Source: Strobilurus pachycystidiatus (lineage: Eukaryota; Basidiomycota; Agaricomycetes; Agaricales; Physalacriaceae). Taken from it: a stretch of DNA of 64,000 nucleotides. The position numbers and the translations under genes were made by a program. A model generated the notes under the pieces. The model was not told the origin of the DNA and did not search any database. It worked only from the letters and a program-made list of their open reading frames with translations. Within the stretch, counting starts at the first letter, position 1, and each line of letters opens with the position of its first letter. Of this stretch, positions 12,277-23,010 are shown piece after piece. The stretch is taken from assembly GCA_019915135.1 (NCBI GenBank), contig JAHLMK010000001.1, forward strand, positions 2,666,001 to 2,730,000, read 5' to 3'.

Positions 12277-13944
12277 ATGGCCACACCGTTGAGTAACGAA
12301 TTCCTTCTGCCCACCAACAAGGAAATCGGTGCAGGCAGAGCACAAGAAGCGGGCAAGTAACAGCTAGATCCGGTCGAGATTTGGCTGACCTGCATCCCTA
12401 GACGGGTCGTGCACCTATCTCTGCGGCAATTCTCTCGGTGCTCTGTCGACTCGATCCCAGAAACTCGTTCAAGAGGAGCTCGATGTCTGGTCGAAGAGGT
12501 GGGTTCTTACTTACGTGGATCCTGATTGCCTTGTTCACCCTCGCAATACCAGGGCCGTCGTGGGCCACTTCTCACACCCACACAAGAGAGGCTGGGTCAC
12601 CATCGCAGATCATGTTACTCCCTTACTCGCTGAAATCGTAGGCGAGTAGCGGGATTCCCGCTACTACTACTACTAGCTCTTGGCTAATCCTGCGCGGTTA
12701 CAGGAGCGAAAGAACAGGAAGTAGCATGCATGAGCACTCTAACCGCCAACCTGCATCTCATGATGGATTCCTTCTATAAACCCTCTACCGAGCGCTATAA
12801 AATCCTCTGCGAAGCGCATGCATTTCCCTCGGACCAGGTAAACAAAAATCTAGGTGGAATTAATCGCCGTGGTTCTGACGCGTTCCATCCTCGCTTTCTA
12901 GTATGCCCTTGCCTCGCAGGTGCGCGCGCACGGTCTAGACCCCAAGCATGCTATCCTCGAGATGTCTCCACGCCCGGGGGAATTCACGCTCCGCGAAGAG
13001 GATATCCTGGACACGTTGGAGAAAGAGGGATCCTCAATCGCACTGGTGCTCTTTTCAGGAGTGCAATACTACACCGGCCAATGGTTCCCCATGCAGAGTG
13101 TCACAGCAAAGGCTAAGCAAATGGTAAGAGCCTTTAGCGCGAACTAAAACTAGTCGTTGACGAGTCTCCGGCGTAGGGCTGCATATGCGGCTGGGACTTG
13201 GCCCACGCTGTCGGCAATGTGCCATTAGCCCTTCACGACTGGAACGTCGACTTCGCTGTGTGGTGTACGTACAAGTACCTCAATTCCGGTCCGGGTGGAA
13301 TTGCAGGTCTGTACATTCACGAGAAGTGGGATAACGTTGAATTGCCCAAGTGGGTTTCTTTTCATGTCGTCCCCGCAGTTATTCCTGAGACTGATCGGTT
13401 GTGTCCATTCTTTAGATACGCAGGGTGGTGGGGCACCGACCCATCGAGTCGCTTCAGAATGGGGTCGGAATTCTCGCCCGTTGTAGGAGCGCAGGGATTC
13501 CAGCAGTCGAATCCATCAGCGATATGTGTCGCTGCGCTTCTTGGCTCTCTGCAGATTTTCAAAGAAGTCGGCATGATGCCCGCTATCAGGGAACGTTCCT
13601 TGCTTCTGACAAACAATTTGGAAACGCGTCTCAAAAAGTCACCGTACTTTGTGCAAGTCGCCGATATATCCTCTATTGGCCAGACGGGAACCAAACCGCT
13701 GGGTTTTACCATCATTACTCCGCAGGAAGCTAAAGAGCGAGGTGCCCAGCTCTCTCTCTTATTCTTGCCTGCTGGTTCGGGTGTCATGCAGAAAATATAC
13801 GCCCTCCTCGGTGAATATGGTGTCGTGGGTGACGAGCGACAGCCGGATGTCATCCGCCTCGCGCCTATCCCACTCTACAATACATTGGCGGACTGTGAAG
13901 TCGCAGCGGCACGTCTGGATCAGGCCTTCGAGGAGATTCAATGA
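12277..13944 (+). CDS. BNA5: Kynureninase
   Basis: This PLP enzyme cleaves 3-hydroxykynurenine to 3-hydroxyanthranilate and alanine. Exons read [14 protein letters not shown], then [85 protein letters not shown] and [14 protein letters not shown], and then [22 protein letters not shown], which contains the PLP lysine. [21 protein letters not shown] and the C-terminal domain follow. Total length is about 455 residues. The start at 12277 is chosen as the first in-frame ATG before the conserved [10 protein letters not shown]. The N-terminal helix is shorter than in many homologues, so an extra upstream exon cannot be excluded. The stop lies 17 bp from that of the next, convergent gene. Confidence 0.94.
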
Positions 13945-13961
13945 TTTATGTATTAGTCAAT

Positions 13962-14881
13962 TCACATCGTTGTGCTTTCTCGCACGAATGTTGCCACCAC
14001 ATCCAAGTACTCGTCCGTCTCGAGCATGTCACCGTGCTGTCCGTAGCTACCAACGGTATTTGTGACGAAACTGTCGGATTGCGGCACGGAGGCATACAGA
14101 TGCCGCAAATGTTGAAACATCTTCTCGCTTTGACCTAGGTCAACGAGCTCGTCGTTAGTGGAATGGGCGATAAGCCATCGAATGGACGTAGAGCGGGCGG
14201 GAAGATTGGTCGCTGAGAACTGTTCGTATGCCTCGCGCTCCCCGAAGGCGTGGGCAATGAACCACTTGCGGTACGAGGGAAAGCGCTCGAGGAGTGCATC
14301 AATATCGTAGATGCCCGCGGATAGGATGACACCCTTTACCGCCTGGAGAACGTGTGGTGAGGGCGTAAGCGAAGGCGTAACCTCGGAGGAGTCAAGCAGG
14401 ATGGAGCTGAGCATATGTGCGCCACAGCTGTGACCCATGAGGTAGATGTTGGCCGGATCGTACACGCGCGGGCGATCCTGCGGACCTGACCAAGCAGTGA
14501 TGAAGGCCAACAACTGCAATGCGTCCTGTGCATGGCCCGGATGCAGGAACGCGGTCTCGGGAGTGGGCTGTGAGGGCGTGAGCCTGTAGTTGCCGACGAC
14601 GATGGCGCATCCGGTGACGGCTGCTAGCTTACGCGCGAGGAGGGCATGGTCGCGCTTGTCTTCGCTAATGAACGATCATTGATAAGTGTTGATTACGTCG
14701 ATCGGATGCGGGGCGCTACTCACGAGCGCCATGCACCGCCATGGATGAAGCAGATCAAGGGCCGCACCGCAGCGACGCCAGCGCGGGGCACGTAGAGGTC
14801 GAACTGGAGACGTGGATCCTCTGCATTGTCCGTGTACGGCACGTTGGAGACAATGTCGACATTGGCGGAGGACTGCATCAT
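13962..14881 (-). CDS. Arylformamidase-like alpha/beta hydrolase (probable kynurenine formamidase)
   Basis: The enzyme probably hydrolyses N-formylkynurenine to kynurenine. The oxyanion motif is FIHGGAWRS, matching the HGGxW signature of kynurenine formamidases. The nucleophile serine is in GHSCGAH, the acid is in HSTNDELVD, and the catalytic histidine is probably in YGQHGDM. One intron follows GAWRS, and the reading frame resumes at EDKRDHALLARKLAAVTG. Substrate assignment rests on the HGGAW motif plus location next to BNA4 and BNA5; a general esterase is the alternative. The chosen start is the MMQSS methionine at 14881. An in-frame ATG at 14968 would add about 29 residues with a weak mitochondrial-presequence look. 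The gene is divergent from PMP3. Confidence 0.82.
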
Positions 14882-15065
14882 GCTTGGCGACTGTGCACAC
14901 TGCTTTGATGATGCAAACAGGCACCGCCACGGAAAGACTAATCCGGCAGCCAGGAGCGGTGATGTCATCGAAAACGCCTCTACAAAAAGGCCCTTTTTTC
15001 GCCCACTGCTGCTCTTTACCCAACCACCACCTTACGAATTTCACGCAAACTTCGCCCTCCACACA

Positions 15066-15440
15066 ATGCCTTTCACCGCTTCAGACATCTGCAAGGCAAG
15101 CTTGTCTTCTAGCCTGCTCATCTTGTGGCTCATCCCATCCTCAGATCATCTTTGCCGTCCTCCTACCACCTCTTGGTGTGTTCCTCGAACGAGGATGTGG
15201 CGCTGACCTGGTGCGTGTCTCTCGCTATCGACCATGCCTAGCCTAACATTGTGGTCTAGCTCATCAACATCCTGTTGACCGTCCTCGGTTACATGTAAGT
15301 CGCCTCCGCCCACGTTGTCTCAAACCACTTACTCATTGCCTCCCCTAGTCCCGGAATCATCCATGGTACGTTCCGCTATCCCCGAATCTCGCCACCCGCC
15401 AACCCCTCCACTAGCTCTGTACATCATATTGAAGTACTAG
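15066..15440 (+). CDS. PMP3: Pmp3-family plasma membrane proteolipid
   Basis: Five small exons encode a 57-residue protein, MPFTASDICK-IIFAVLLPPLGVFLERGC-GADL-LINILLTVLGYI-PGIIHALYIILKY. It has the two transmembrane helices and the PPLGVFLERG motif of the Pmp3/RCI2 (UPF0057) family, whose yeast member affects membrane potential and salt tolerance. The first intron (15096-15144) begins GC instead of GT: the exon ends CTGCAAG and the intron starts GCAAGC. Without this GC-AG intron the start of the protein does not join the conserved IIFAVLLPP exon. The remaining three introns are GT..AG. Confidence 0.93.
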
Positions 15441-15642
15441 TCGCACGTCGACGGACATGTAGTCGGACTCATTCCACAATCTTATGTACATTACCCATGC
15501 CAGTCCGCGTAATTTTGATACCAACGGCCTGTGCTTAGTCTCGATTGACATTTCTACATTCTTCATTGACTTGATCCGTCCCCTAAATTGCTATCGAACT
15601 CTATTCAGCTCAGAACGTCTCAAGAACCAAGCGTACATGACA

Positions 15643-18600
15643 TCATGAAATTGCTTGGCCCGTCCGATCTGAAGTCGCACTGACAAGCGGGGCGCGTGTA
15701 GCAGCCACCGGAGGAGCGGTATCGTCCTCCTCCTCGCTGCTCTCTTCCTCGTCACTCTCCTCGTCATCGTCGCTCTCGTCATCCTCTTCATCGTCATCTG
15801 CCTCGGCCTTGGTGCCGGGTCCTGGATTAGACGATGACGGTGTGGTAGGTCCATGACTAGCATGGGTCGCTGGTGGTCCATCCTCAAGTTCATCCTCGTC
15901 ATCTTCATCCTCCGACTCCGACTCGGCCTTGTTGCCGGATCCTGGTCCTGGATTGGACGATGACGGTGTGGTAGTCTGTCCTTGACCAGGATGGGTAGCC
16001 GGTTGTCCATCTTCTTCACTATCTTCCTCATCTTCATCTTCATCTTCGTCCTCGTCCTCGTCCTCCGTATCGTCTTCGTCCTCGTCTTCATCCTCTTCCG
16101 GTGTCGTCTTTGAGGGCTGTTCCTTCGCCTGGCTAGGACCCGCCGTGCTTTCTTCGTCGCTCTCGAGTTCGTCTTCGTCCTCATCCTCTTCACCTTCACT
16201 ATCGCTTTCCTGATCGTCTATATGTTCAAGCAACGCCTTTCCAACCGTCCAGCATTTCTTGACATTATCCGCCTGCGTACCAGGCGGTAATTCAGTTCCT
16301 TTCGCCGACGGAAGATCCTGCCAAGCGCGTATATCATCCTCATCGACGATGTCCTGTTCGTAGAGCGAAACCAGAAGTTTGCCGAACAAATGCGTGCGTT
16401 CAGTCGACGCGCAAAATGTCTAAACAATAACTCAATGTCTGCACTCACGTCCATATTTTGACGCGTTCTTACCTGCAAGATGGATATACTCTCAACAGCG
16501 TCCGCACCGCCAATGTGCACAATGAGACCGCCCCACCGCTTCATGACCAGCGCGATCTCCTGCGCCTGCTGAGCGCCATTGTCCACAATCTTGATCCTCT
16601 CCACAATAGCAGCGATGACCGCCTCCCTCACGCGAGACAACGGCACGTTGCTCGCCATGCGGAGCGTCTTGAGCTCAACCGCCGCATTGTCGATAGAGTG
16701 GCCCTCCGAAAACGCACGCTCGAGGGACTGGTTGACCTCCGCGCGGAACTCAGACTCCGCAATAGCGTCTGACGAGGGAAGATTCAGCGCGTCCGAGCTC
16801 TCCGAGGTCAAGTGAGCGCCTTGCACGTCATCTTCGCTGCTCTCGTCAGAGTCGGACTCGCTATCCTCATCCGAGTCCGAGCCATCGTCCGAATCATCCA
16901 AATCGGAGCAAGTATCGCCTGGGAAGCAATTTGATGAGCCAAACCGCACCCTTAAAAGTGGTAAATTAAAAGAAAATACCTATGCGCATATATCGCTGAT
17001 TTCTGTAATTCTCGACATCCTCTTCGTCGTCGTCGTCAGGTGGTGCTTTGGGCCATATGATTGCGTTTGTATCTGGGCCTAATCGCGCACTCGAGGATGG
17101 CTGACCTGGGTCATGCGTATACATCAATATCAAACGCTTTAATTATATCCAGTCAGAGATAACGTACTCGCTTCGACTTCCTCTAGATCAGAATCAACGT
17201 CCTCGTCGTCTGTATTGGGTGGTTGATTTTTTTGCCGTTTCGATAAACGATCGAACGGCTCGAGGATGGCCTCCGGTCCTACTATCACTTCGTCGCCGAT
17301 TAGACAGCCCTTTGGTATCCGCGTGCTATCTTTCACGACAGCATTCTCTCCAATGATACTCCCCTCGACGGTGCACTCTGGTCCTATGGTGACACCATCA
17401 AAGAGGTACGAGTCGATAATGATGCTTCCAGGGCCTATGATACAGTCGCGTCCAATGACTGAAGAAGATATCTGCGTGTCTTCTGACACATGGGTGGAGG
17501 ACCCAATCAGCGTGTTGTTGCCGATTTTACTAGTTCTGTCGCCCAAATTTAGGGTGTGAGTGACAATCAATCAGGAGGAGGAGAGGAACGCCATACCGTC
17601 CGAGGGTTACTGAGGAATCCTTCGCGATGTACTTGTTTCCACGGATATGCTCGTAAGCGTGACTGCCGGGGTAGTTGTTATCTGGCACCAAGGGAAACGT
17701 CCATCGTGATAGGATGTCCTTGCTGTGAAATGGAAGGCGTTCGTAATCCCGCTGTGAAAAGCCACTAATGAGATGATTACCTGACAGAGTCATAGCTCTT
17801 CGTGTCTTTCACTCGAGCCGCATAACCATCCTGGGCGATATAACAGTATATATTTTTCTCAAGAAGATCCGAGGTCAGCACGCCGTGGAGGAAATCACGG
17901 CGCAAATCGAGATAGTCAAAGTTGTCCTGAAAGAGTGAGGGTACCTGCAAATGGCATAATTGGACAAGAGATGCAGATATTCGCATGAGAAATAGTACCT
18001 CGACAGAGCATATGTCTATGGAGCAGTCGATCAGGTCGTTCCGGATGTCCAGCTCGGAATGTTTCTCCAGAATCTCTCGAGGAATGCGAACCTTGTCCGT
18101 CACTGGGTATCCGGTGACAGCCTCATAATGCAGACACTCGGACGTCTCGGCGTCCAGAACGAATATTGAAGAATCGCCTTGGGATCTATACCCACACACG
18201 GTCATGAGAGCCCCGGTCTGCCAGGACAACGAGAACCGCTGACCTGCTCCGATGCTTGCCACCGCTTTCCTTGACCACCATGGTCATGAGCGCGTTCGGA
18301 TTCGCCTTGCGCCGCTCCTTGTGGAGGCGCACGACCTCGTCGATGCGGATATTGCTGACCAGGTCGCCCATGACGAGCACAAAGTCGCTCTTGACGAGCC
18401 CGCGCGTGTAGATGTCGCGCATGGCGTCGCCCGGGGAGAACGTCTCCTTTGCAATCATAACGGGTATGATCTTGATTCCAGATCCAGGCTTGCTCCATCG
18501 CGAGTCACTGTGAGCGGGGGTGTCATCGAACCGAGGAGGAGGCGGAGATTGGGCAGAGCGGGCCTACGCGATGACTGTTTTGATCTGCTCGGAATGCGAC

Positions 18601-18863
18601 CTGCAGATGACAAAGATCTCCTGGACGCCTGCGAGAGCCAAACTTTCGAATGTCCAATCGAGGAGTGGTGCATTGCACACTTTGAGAAGACACTGGCATC
18701 GTCGACTGTCAATGAGGCGCTATCGATGAAGAAGTAAAGCACGCACTCGAGGTTTGCGCGTCGTCAGCGGCCGGAAGCGTTTGTTGAAGCTGTCAGCGAG
18801 GACCACCGCCTGCAGAACGTCGTCGTCGCCGCCCAGTTTTTCTGGTGCTGCCTTGGGTGCCAT
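15643..18863 (-). CDS. GCD6: Translation initiation factor eIF2B epsilon subunit (Gcd6)
   Basis: This is the catalytic subunit of the guanine-nucleotide exchange factor for eIF2. The N-terminus MAPKAAPEKLGGDDDVLQAVVLADSFNKRFRPLT is the nucleotidyltransferase-like domain. The left-handed beta helix follows (SSSVIGRDCIIGPGSIIID, GVTIGPECTVEGSIIGENAVV, RIPKGCLIGDEVIVGPEAILE). An acidic linker leads to the C-terminal W2/HEAT domain (FRAEVNQSLERAF ... VMKRWGGLI ... LFGKLLVSLYEQDIVDEDDIRAW ... VGKALLEHI). Beyond the point where homologues normally stop, the frame stays open for about 170 acidic residues containing a duplicated Pro/Ser/Gly unit. Multiple introns are present. The ATG at 18863 is preferred because VLQAVVLADSF lies close behind it. 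Confidence 0.93.
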
Positions 18864-19343
18864 GAGTCAAGATGAACGAGACGATCAGTTTTGCCACCGC
18901 CAAATCAAGTGCCTGCCGCCATATATTATGACTCATTTTCTAAGCTTCGAGCTTCAGCTCAACTTGTTGAAGTTGTTCACTCTAGAGATGCAGAGCGTGC
19001 CAAAAAATGTATATTGAATGGATGACATGAAACCAGATAACATGGAGCACGATCCAACAAACGAGGGAGGGGGTATGCAATGAAACAGTGAATTGGGAAA
19101 TTAGGAGGAGTACGGAGTGGGCTCATCATGGGTAAAGATGTTCGTAAAAGAAGTAAGCGTGAACCATTCCGAAGGTATATGTACTAGAGAAGAGAAACCA
19201 AAAGAGAACTCAAGGACCTATCCTGAGCAGGGTAAAAAAGGAGGACAGTGAGAGCGAAGAGAGAGAGAGAGAGAGTAATAAAAAGCTCATAAAGGTCGTT
19301 CATGATGATAGAGATGGTCCAGACATGCGCAAGCCAAGGGCGA
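18864..19343. other. Intergenic between GCD6 start and the 3' end of the next minus-strand gene
   Basis: This 480-bp stretch presumably contains the GCD6 promoter and the 3' untranslated region of the Ala/Glu/Pro-rich gene. Apart from a short GA microsatellite it shows no gene or repeat. Confidence 0.5.
19259..19275. repeat. GA microsatellite
   Basis: An uninterrupted run of about eight GA dinucleotides is visible in the intergenic stretch downstream of the Ala/Glu/Pro-rich gene. Confidence 0.9.
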
Positions 19344-20689
19344 TTATGCGGTGGCGGCGACGACGGGTGTTGCTGCAGGTGCGGCGGCAGTCACTTCAGT
19401 AGAGGTCTCCTCAGCGGGCTTGGTCTCCTCGGCCTTGACCGCCTCGATAGCAGCTTCAGATTTTGAAGCCTCAACAGGCGCAACGGCGGTCTCGCCGGCG
19501 GTCTCCTCAGCCGGGTTCTCGAGAGGAGCGATGGGCGTAGGCTCATCGATCTTGGGAGGGTTCTCGTCAACCTTGGCGGGGGTGGACACCTCCTGCTTGG
19601 GCTTGGCCTTGAAGAACTCGCCGACGCGAGCAGAAAGGCGGCGGCCGACCTTGGTTGGCCTCTTCTCCTCCTTTTTCTCATCCTTCTGAATCACGGTCAG
19701 CTGACTTGTAGGACTGCGGTAGACAGACACAATGTACCTTCTCCTCCTTGGTCTCCTCGACGGCCGCGGTCTCAGCGACGGGAGCGGGAGTCTCCTCGGT
19801 TGCGGGGGCAGCCTCAGGAACGACCTCACTAAGAGCGAGAGTCAGGACCAGTAATCAGATAGTAGAAAAGAGCTGTGCGACGTACGCCTCCTTCACGGCC
19901 TCGGGAGCAGGGGTCTCTTCAGCGGTCGCGGGCTCAGGAGCAGCCTCCGCGGTTTCAGTAGCCGGAACAACAGCAGTCTCCTCCTTGGCGGGCTCTTCGG
20001 CGGTAGCAGGAGCGGACTAAGGCGAGGTGATAAGCACATGATGAACTGAACAGGCGTCTAGAGGACGCACTTCAGAAGTTTCCTTCTTTTTCTCCTTCTT
20101 GGGGCTCTTGGGCGCCTTAACCTTCTTCTCGACCTTGGTCTTCTCGTTCTTGAAGGGCGCAAGGAGTTTGGCAAGGAGACCAGGGCTCTTGGGGCGGTCC
20201 TCCTTCTTGGGGGCCTCGGCTTCGGCCTCAGTCTGGGCGGAACTCGTGAGTCTCGTGACAGGATGGTATCATGAAACGAGATACATACGGGCTTGGCGTC
20301 GTCCTTGGGGGTCTCCTCGGTGGCGGCGGTCTCCTCAGCGGCAGGCGCGGCCTCCTCAGCAGGCGCAGCAGCAGCAGGGGTCTCCTCAGCGGCAACAGCA
20401 GGGGGCTCGGTGGCTGGCTCGACCTTGGCAGCCTCCTGATAACGAAATGAGTCAGGGCGAGTGGGAGAGAAATGAAAGACACTGACCTCTACCTTGGGCT
20501 CTTCAACGGCGGGTGCCTACGCGGGAAGGAGATGAGACAAGTGGAAAAAGAACAGAGAACAAAAGAACGCACGGGAGCAGCCTCCTCGACGACGGGCGCG
20601 GCCTCCGGGACAGCGGGGACGGCAGTCTCGACGGCCTTGACCTCCTCGGCGGGAGGGACAACGGTGGCAGCAGCTTCAGGTGCAGACAT
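19344..20689 (-). CDS. Ala/Glu/Pro-rich low-complexity protein, unknown function
   Basis: The start at 20689 gives MSAPEAAATVVPPAEEVKAVET. About six exons encode roughly 370 residues composed mainly of Ala, Glu, Pro, Lys, Thr and Val. Two short less repetitive segments stand out: PKSPGLLAKLLAPFKNEKTKVEKKVKAPKSPKKEKKK and KRPTKVGRRLSARVGEFFKAKPKQE. Both are basic, could form amphipathic helices, and look like the functional cores of an otherwise disordered chain. No signal peptide, membrane segment or known domain is visible. Strong purifying composition and regular splice joins (each GT..AG, about 50 nt) support a real, probably abundant protein. Function is not assigned. Confidence 0.75.
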
Positions 20690-21640
20690 TATGGCAGAAA
20701 GCTGGGAAAAGACGCGATAAAGGTGTGAGATGATAAGGAAAAAGAGAGAAAGGCAGAGCAGGACGCACATGAAAGGGGTATTAACTGGCAACCTAAAAAG
20801 AGAGAGGAATATGCGTGCTACGCAGCCTTGAGACCCGCTGGGAAAATAGTGGGGATGGAAGAGGTGAGAGAGCCGCAGGCGCAAAAGGATCTTCTTATAC
20901 CGGGTGCCGTTGCCACGCCTGTGCACAACACCGCCAAATAGTTCTCGCCCTTCTGCGAGTCAGGGTCCTCAGGTTCGCCATCGTCTTTTTGTCCTGATAG
21001 AAGGCTTACATTCCCACAGACAGCCCACAGAGGGCAACCGTAGCTGTCTAAACCGGCCCTGCTGGCGTGCACTGCACCTCCTGCCAGCTGCAGCCAGGTG
21101 CCTGCATACAGCTTTGGCCTCGTATCTCCCTCTGGTACTGCAATTGTGTGAAATCGAAGCCATCAATTGTGTGTATTCCGCAAATCACGAGAAATCACGT
21201 CAGAAAATTTGCTCTCCTGTATCACGAACGCGACGCTTCCGACTTCTGCTCTCCCGCCCATCCTGAAACGCATCTGGAGGCTGTGTGGCGCATTTTCTGC
21301 ATCCGCATAACATTCGGATCCTTTGCCCACGGGCCCGCGTTCAAACAGAGCGTCCGGGCCAGAAGGCATGCAACATGTCGCTTTGACTCAGGCTTTGCGA
21401 CCCTTCCCCAACCGGTCTTCCAATGGCCTTTCGCGTTGTTCCATTTCTGATAGACTCGCAGCGACCCTGCATTCCCACCTCCATTCCGCAGAAGGCTTTG
21501 CAGACGTCATGCACTGTGTGTCCAGTCCAGGACCATTGATGCCAATGGAGCCTGCATGTCATTGTCCTCGTCTGGTATAAAGGTCTTCGCCTCTGCTTTG
21601 CATTACTCGGCCGCCACTCTAACGACCCACTCAACTCATC
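20690..21640. other. Divergent intergenic region with a TATA box for the SUR7/PalI-like gene
   Basis: These 951 bp separate the Ala/Glu/Pro-rich gene from the SUR7/PalI-like gene. The only clear signal is the TATA box listed separately. No ORF in it carries a recognisable domain. Confidence 0.5.
21576..21581 (+). promoter_or_regulatory. TATA box (TATAAA)
   Basis: TATAAA lies 65 bp before the ATG of the SUR7/PalI-like gene. That places the expected transcription start about 30 bp downstream and leaves a short leader. Confidence 0.6.
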
Positions 21641-22700
21641 ATGAAATCTTTCAACCCCAACTCCCACCACCTGTCTCTCCTGACGCCCTTCCTGCTCTTT
21701 GTGGCGTTTCTCCTCCTCTTGCTCGTGTCTCTGTCTGTTCCCATCATTCACAGCATCTACCTCTTCACCATCACCAGCCACTTCAAAGAACTCGGCGTTT
21801 CGCTCACTGGAAACGCCCACATCGGCGTGTGGGGTTACTGCGTCAGTCAAGTCGACGTCTCGTGAGTCCACCGGCCCTTCTCTTCCCACTCCAAGTAACC
21901 TCGTTTGCTGTGTTTTAGGTCGTCCTTCCTTCCAAAGGGCGCCATTGATCTCGCGGACGCGGTCTGCTCTCATCCCAAACTGGGGTACACCTTTGATAAT
22001 ACGCTAGCCACTGCTCTGTACGTACACTCCATCGACGCTCTATCCCAGCACTCTCAACAAGTCTACATCTAGCCGTGTCGACGACATCACGGACTTCATC
22101 AGCGGGGCTCTAGCGGCAGCGCTAGTGCTGCACCCCATCGGTAAGTGATTGGAAACCATACCAACAGTTTGGGATCGACGCTTCCTAACCCTTTACCTGC
22201 TAGTCTGCGCCTTAACCTTCCTTGCTTTGGTCATGACGCTGTACTTCTATTTCCAGCAACGAAAGCAAGCCCGCCTAGGGCAAAGTTTCCTTGCGCGCAG
22301 GTCTAAGCTCCTCGCTATGGGCGCAATTCTCCCAGCAGCCGTCCTCGCAACCATTCTGTTCATCATCGATATCGCGTTGACTGCTTCGATCAAGAAACAC
22401 ATCAAGCACTCGAGTGACGGCGCAATCGCAGGTGCCATTGGCAACGCAGTACGTTCACATTGTCAATTCGCTCTCGACATGAATGATGGACTGATTGCTG
22501 ATTCCACAAGACTTGGATGGTCCTTACTGCTTGGCTCCTCTTGTGGCTCGCGCTCGCTATCCCGACCTATGGATGGTACACCGCAAAGCGCGAAGAACGG
22601 TAGGTGTACATCCTCACGTTCCTCCTGATCGCTGTGCTGATAGTTGTTCCATAGACTTGTGCAAGAGAAACAACATCTTAATGGCGCCGGATCGTATTAG
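21641..22700 (+). CDS. SUR7/PalI (Rim9)-type tetraspan membrane protein
   Basis: The exon chain starts MKSFNPNSHHLSLLTPFLLFVAFLLLLLVSLSVPIIHSIYLF and ends RLVQEKQHLNGAGSY, about 240 residues. There are four predicted membrane helices: near the N-terminus, then ALAAALVLHPIVCALTFLALVM, LLAMGAILPAAVLATILFIIDIAL, and VLTAWLLLWLALAIPTYGWY. The first extracellular loop carries GVWGYC, the G-W-G-x-C signature of SUR7/PalI proteins, plus a second Cys downstream (DAVCSHPKLGY). Relatives act in eisosome organisation or in alkaline-pH sensing (PalI/Rim9); the sequence does not decide between them. Five introns are inferred, the last one joining GAACG to the LVQEKQ exon. Confidence 0.8.
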
Positions 22701-23010
22701 GATACCCATCGATCCCATGGACGATAACTGTATAAGCATATACCTCTTTGAAGGCTTCTGATGAACGAACGAACAATCGCATGTAATGTCTAGCTCTCCC
22801 CATACTGTACACTGTGATAATTGCCTCGCGTACCATACCTATGCCCGGGCCGGCGTGTTGAACCCGCGAGATGCGACGATACCCTTTGATGAAACTTTGG
22901 AAGAATTTTCAATGACACGCTCCTGAGTTGAGATACACATGTGGTAAACCTATCTGTCACACGAAGGAGAGGCACGCAGAACTGTCGTCGTATAAAACGG
23001 TGGCTAAACA
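22701..23010. other. Intergenic, convergent 3' ends
   Basis: These 310 bp lie between the SUR7/PalI-like stop and the NOP2 stop. They presumably hold two 3' untranslated regions; nothing else is recognised. Confidence 0.5.

Noticed and set aside
21341..21973. 210-codon frame on the minus strand
   Set aside because: It is largely antisense to the SUR7/PalI-like first exon and has no domain; the plus-strand gene explains the open frame.
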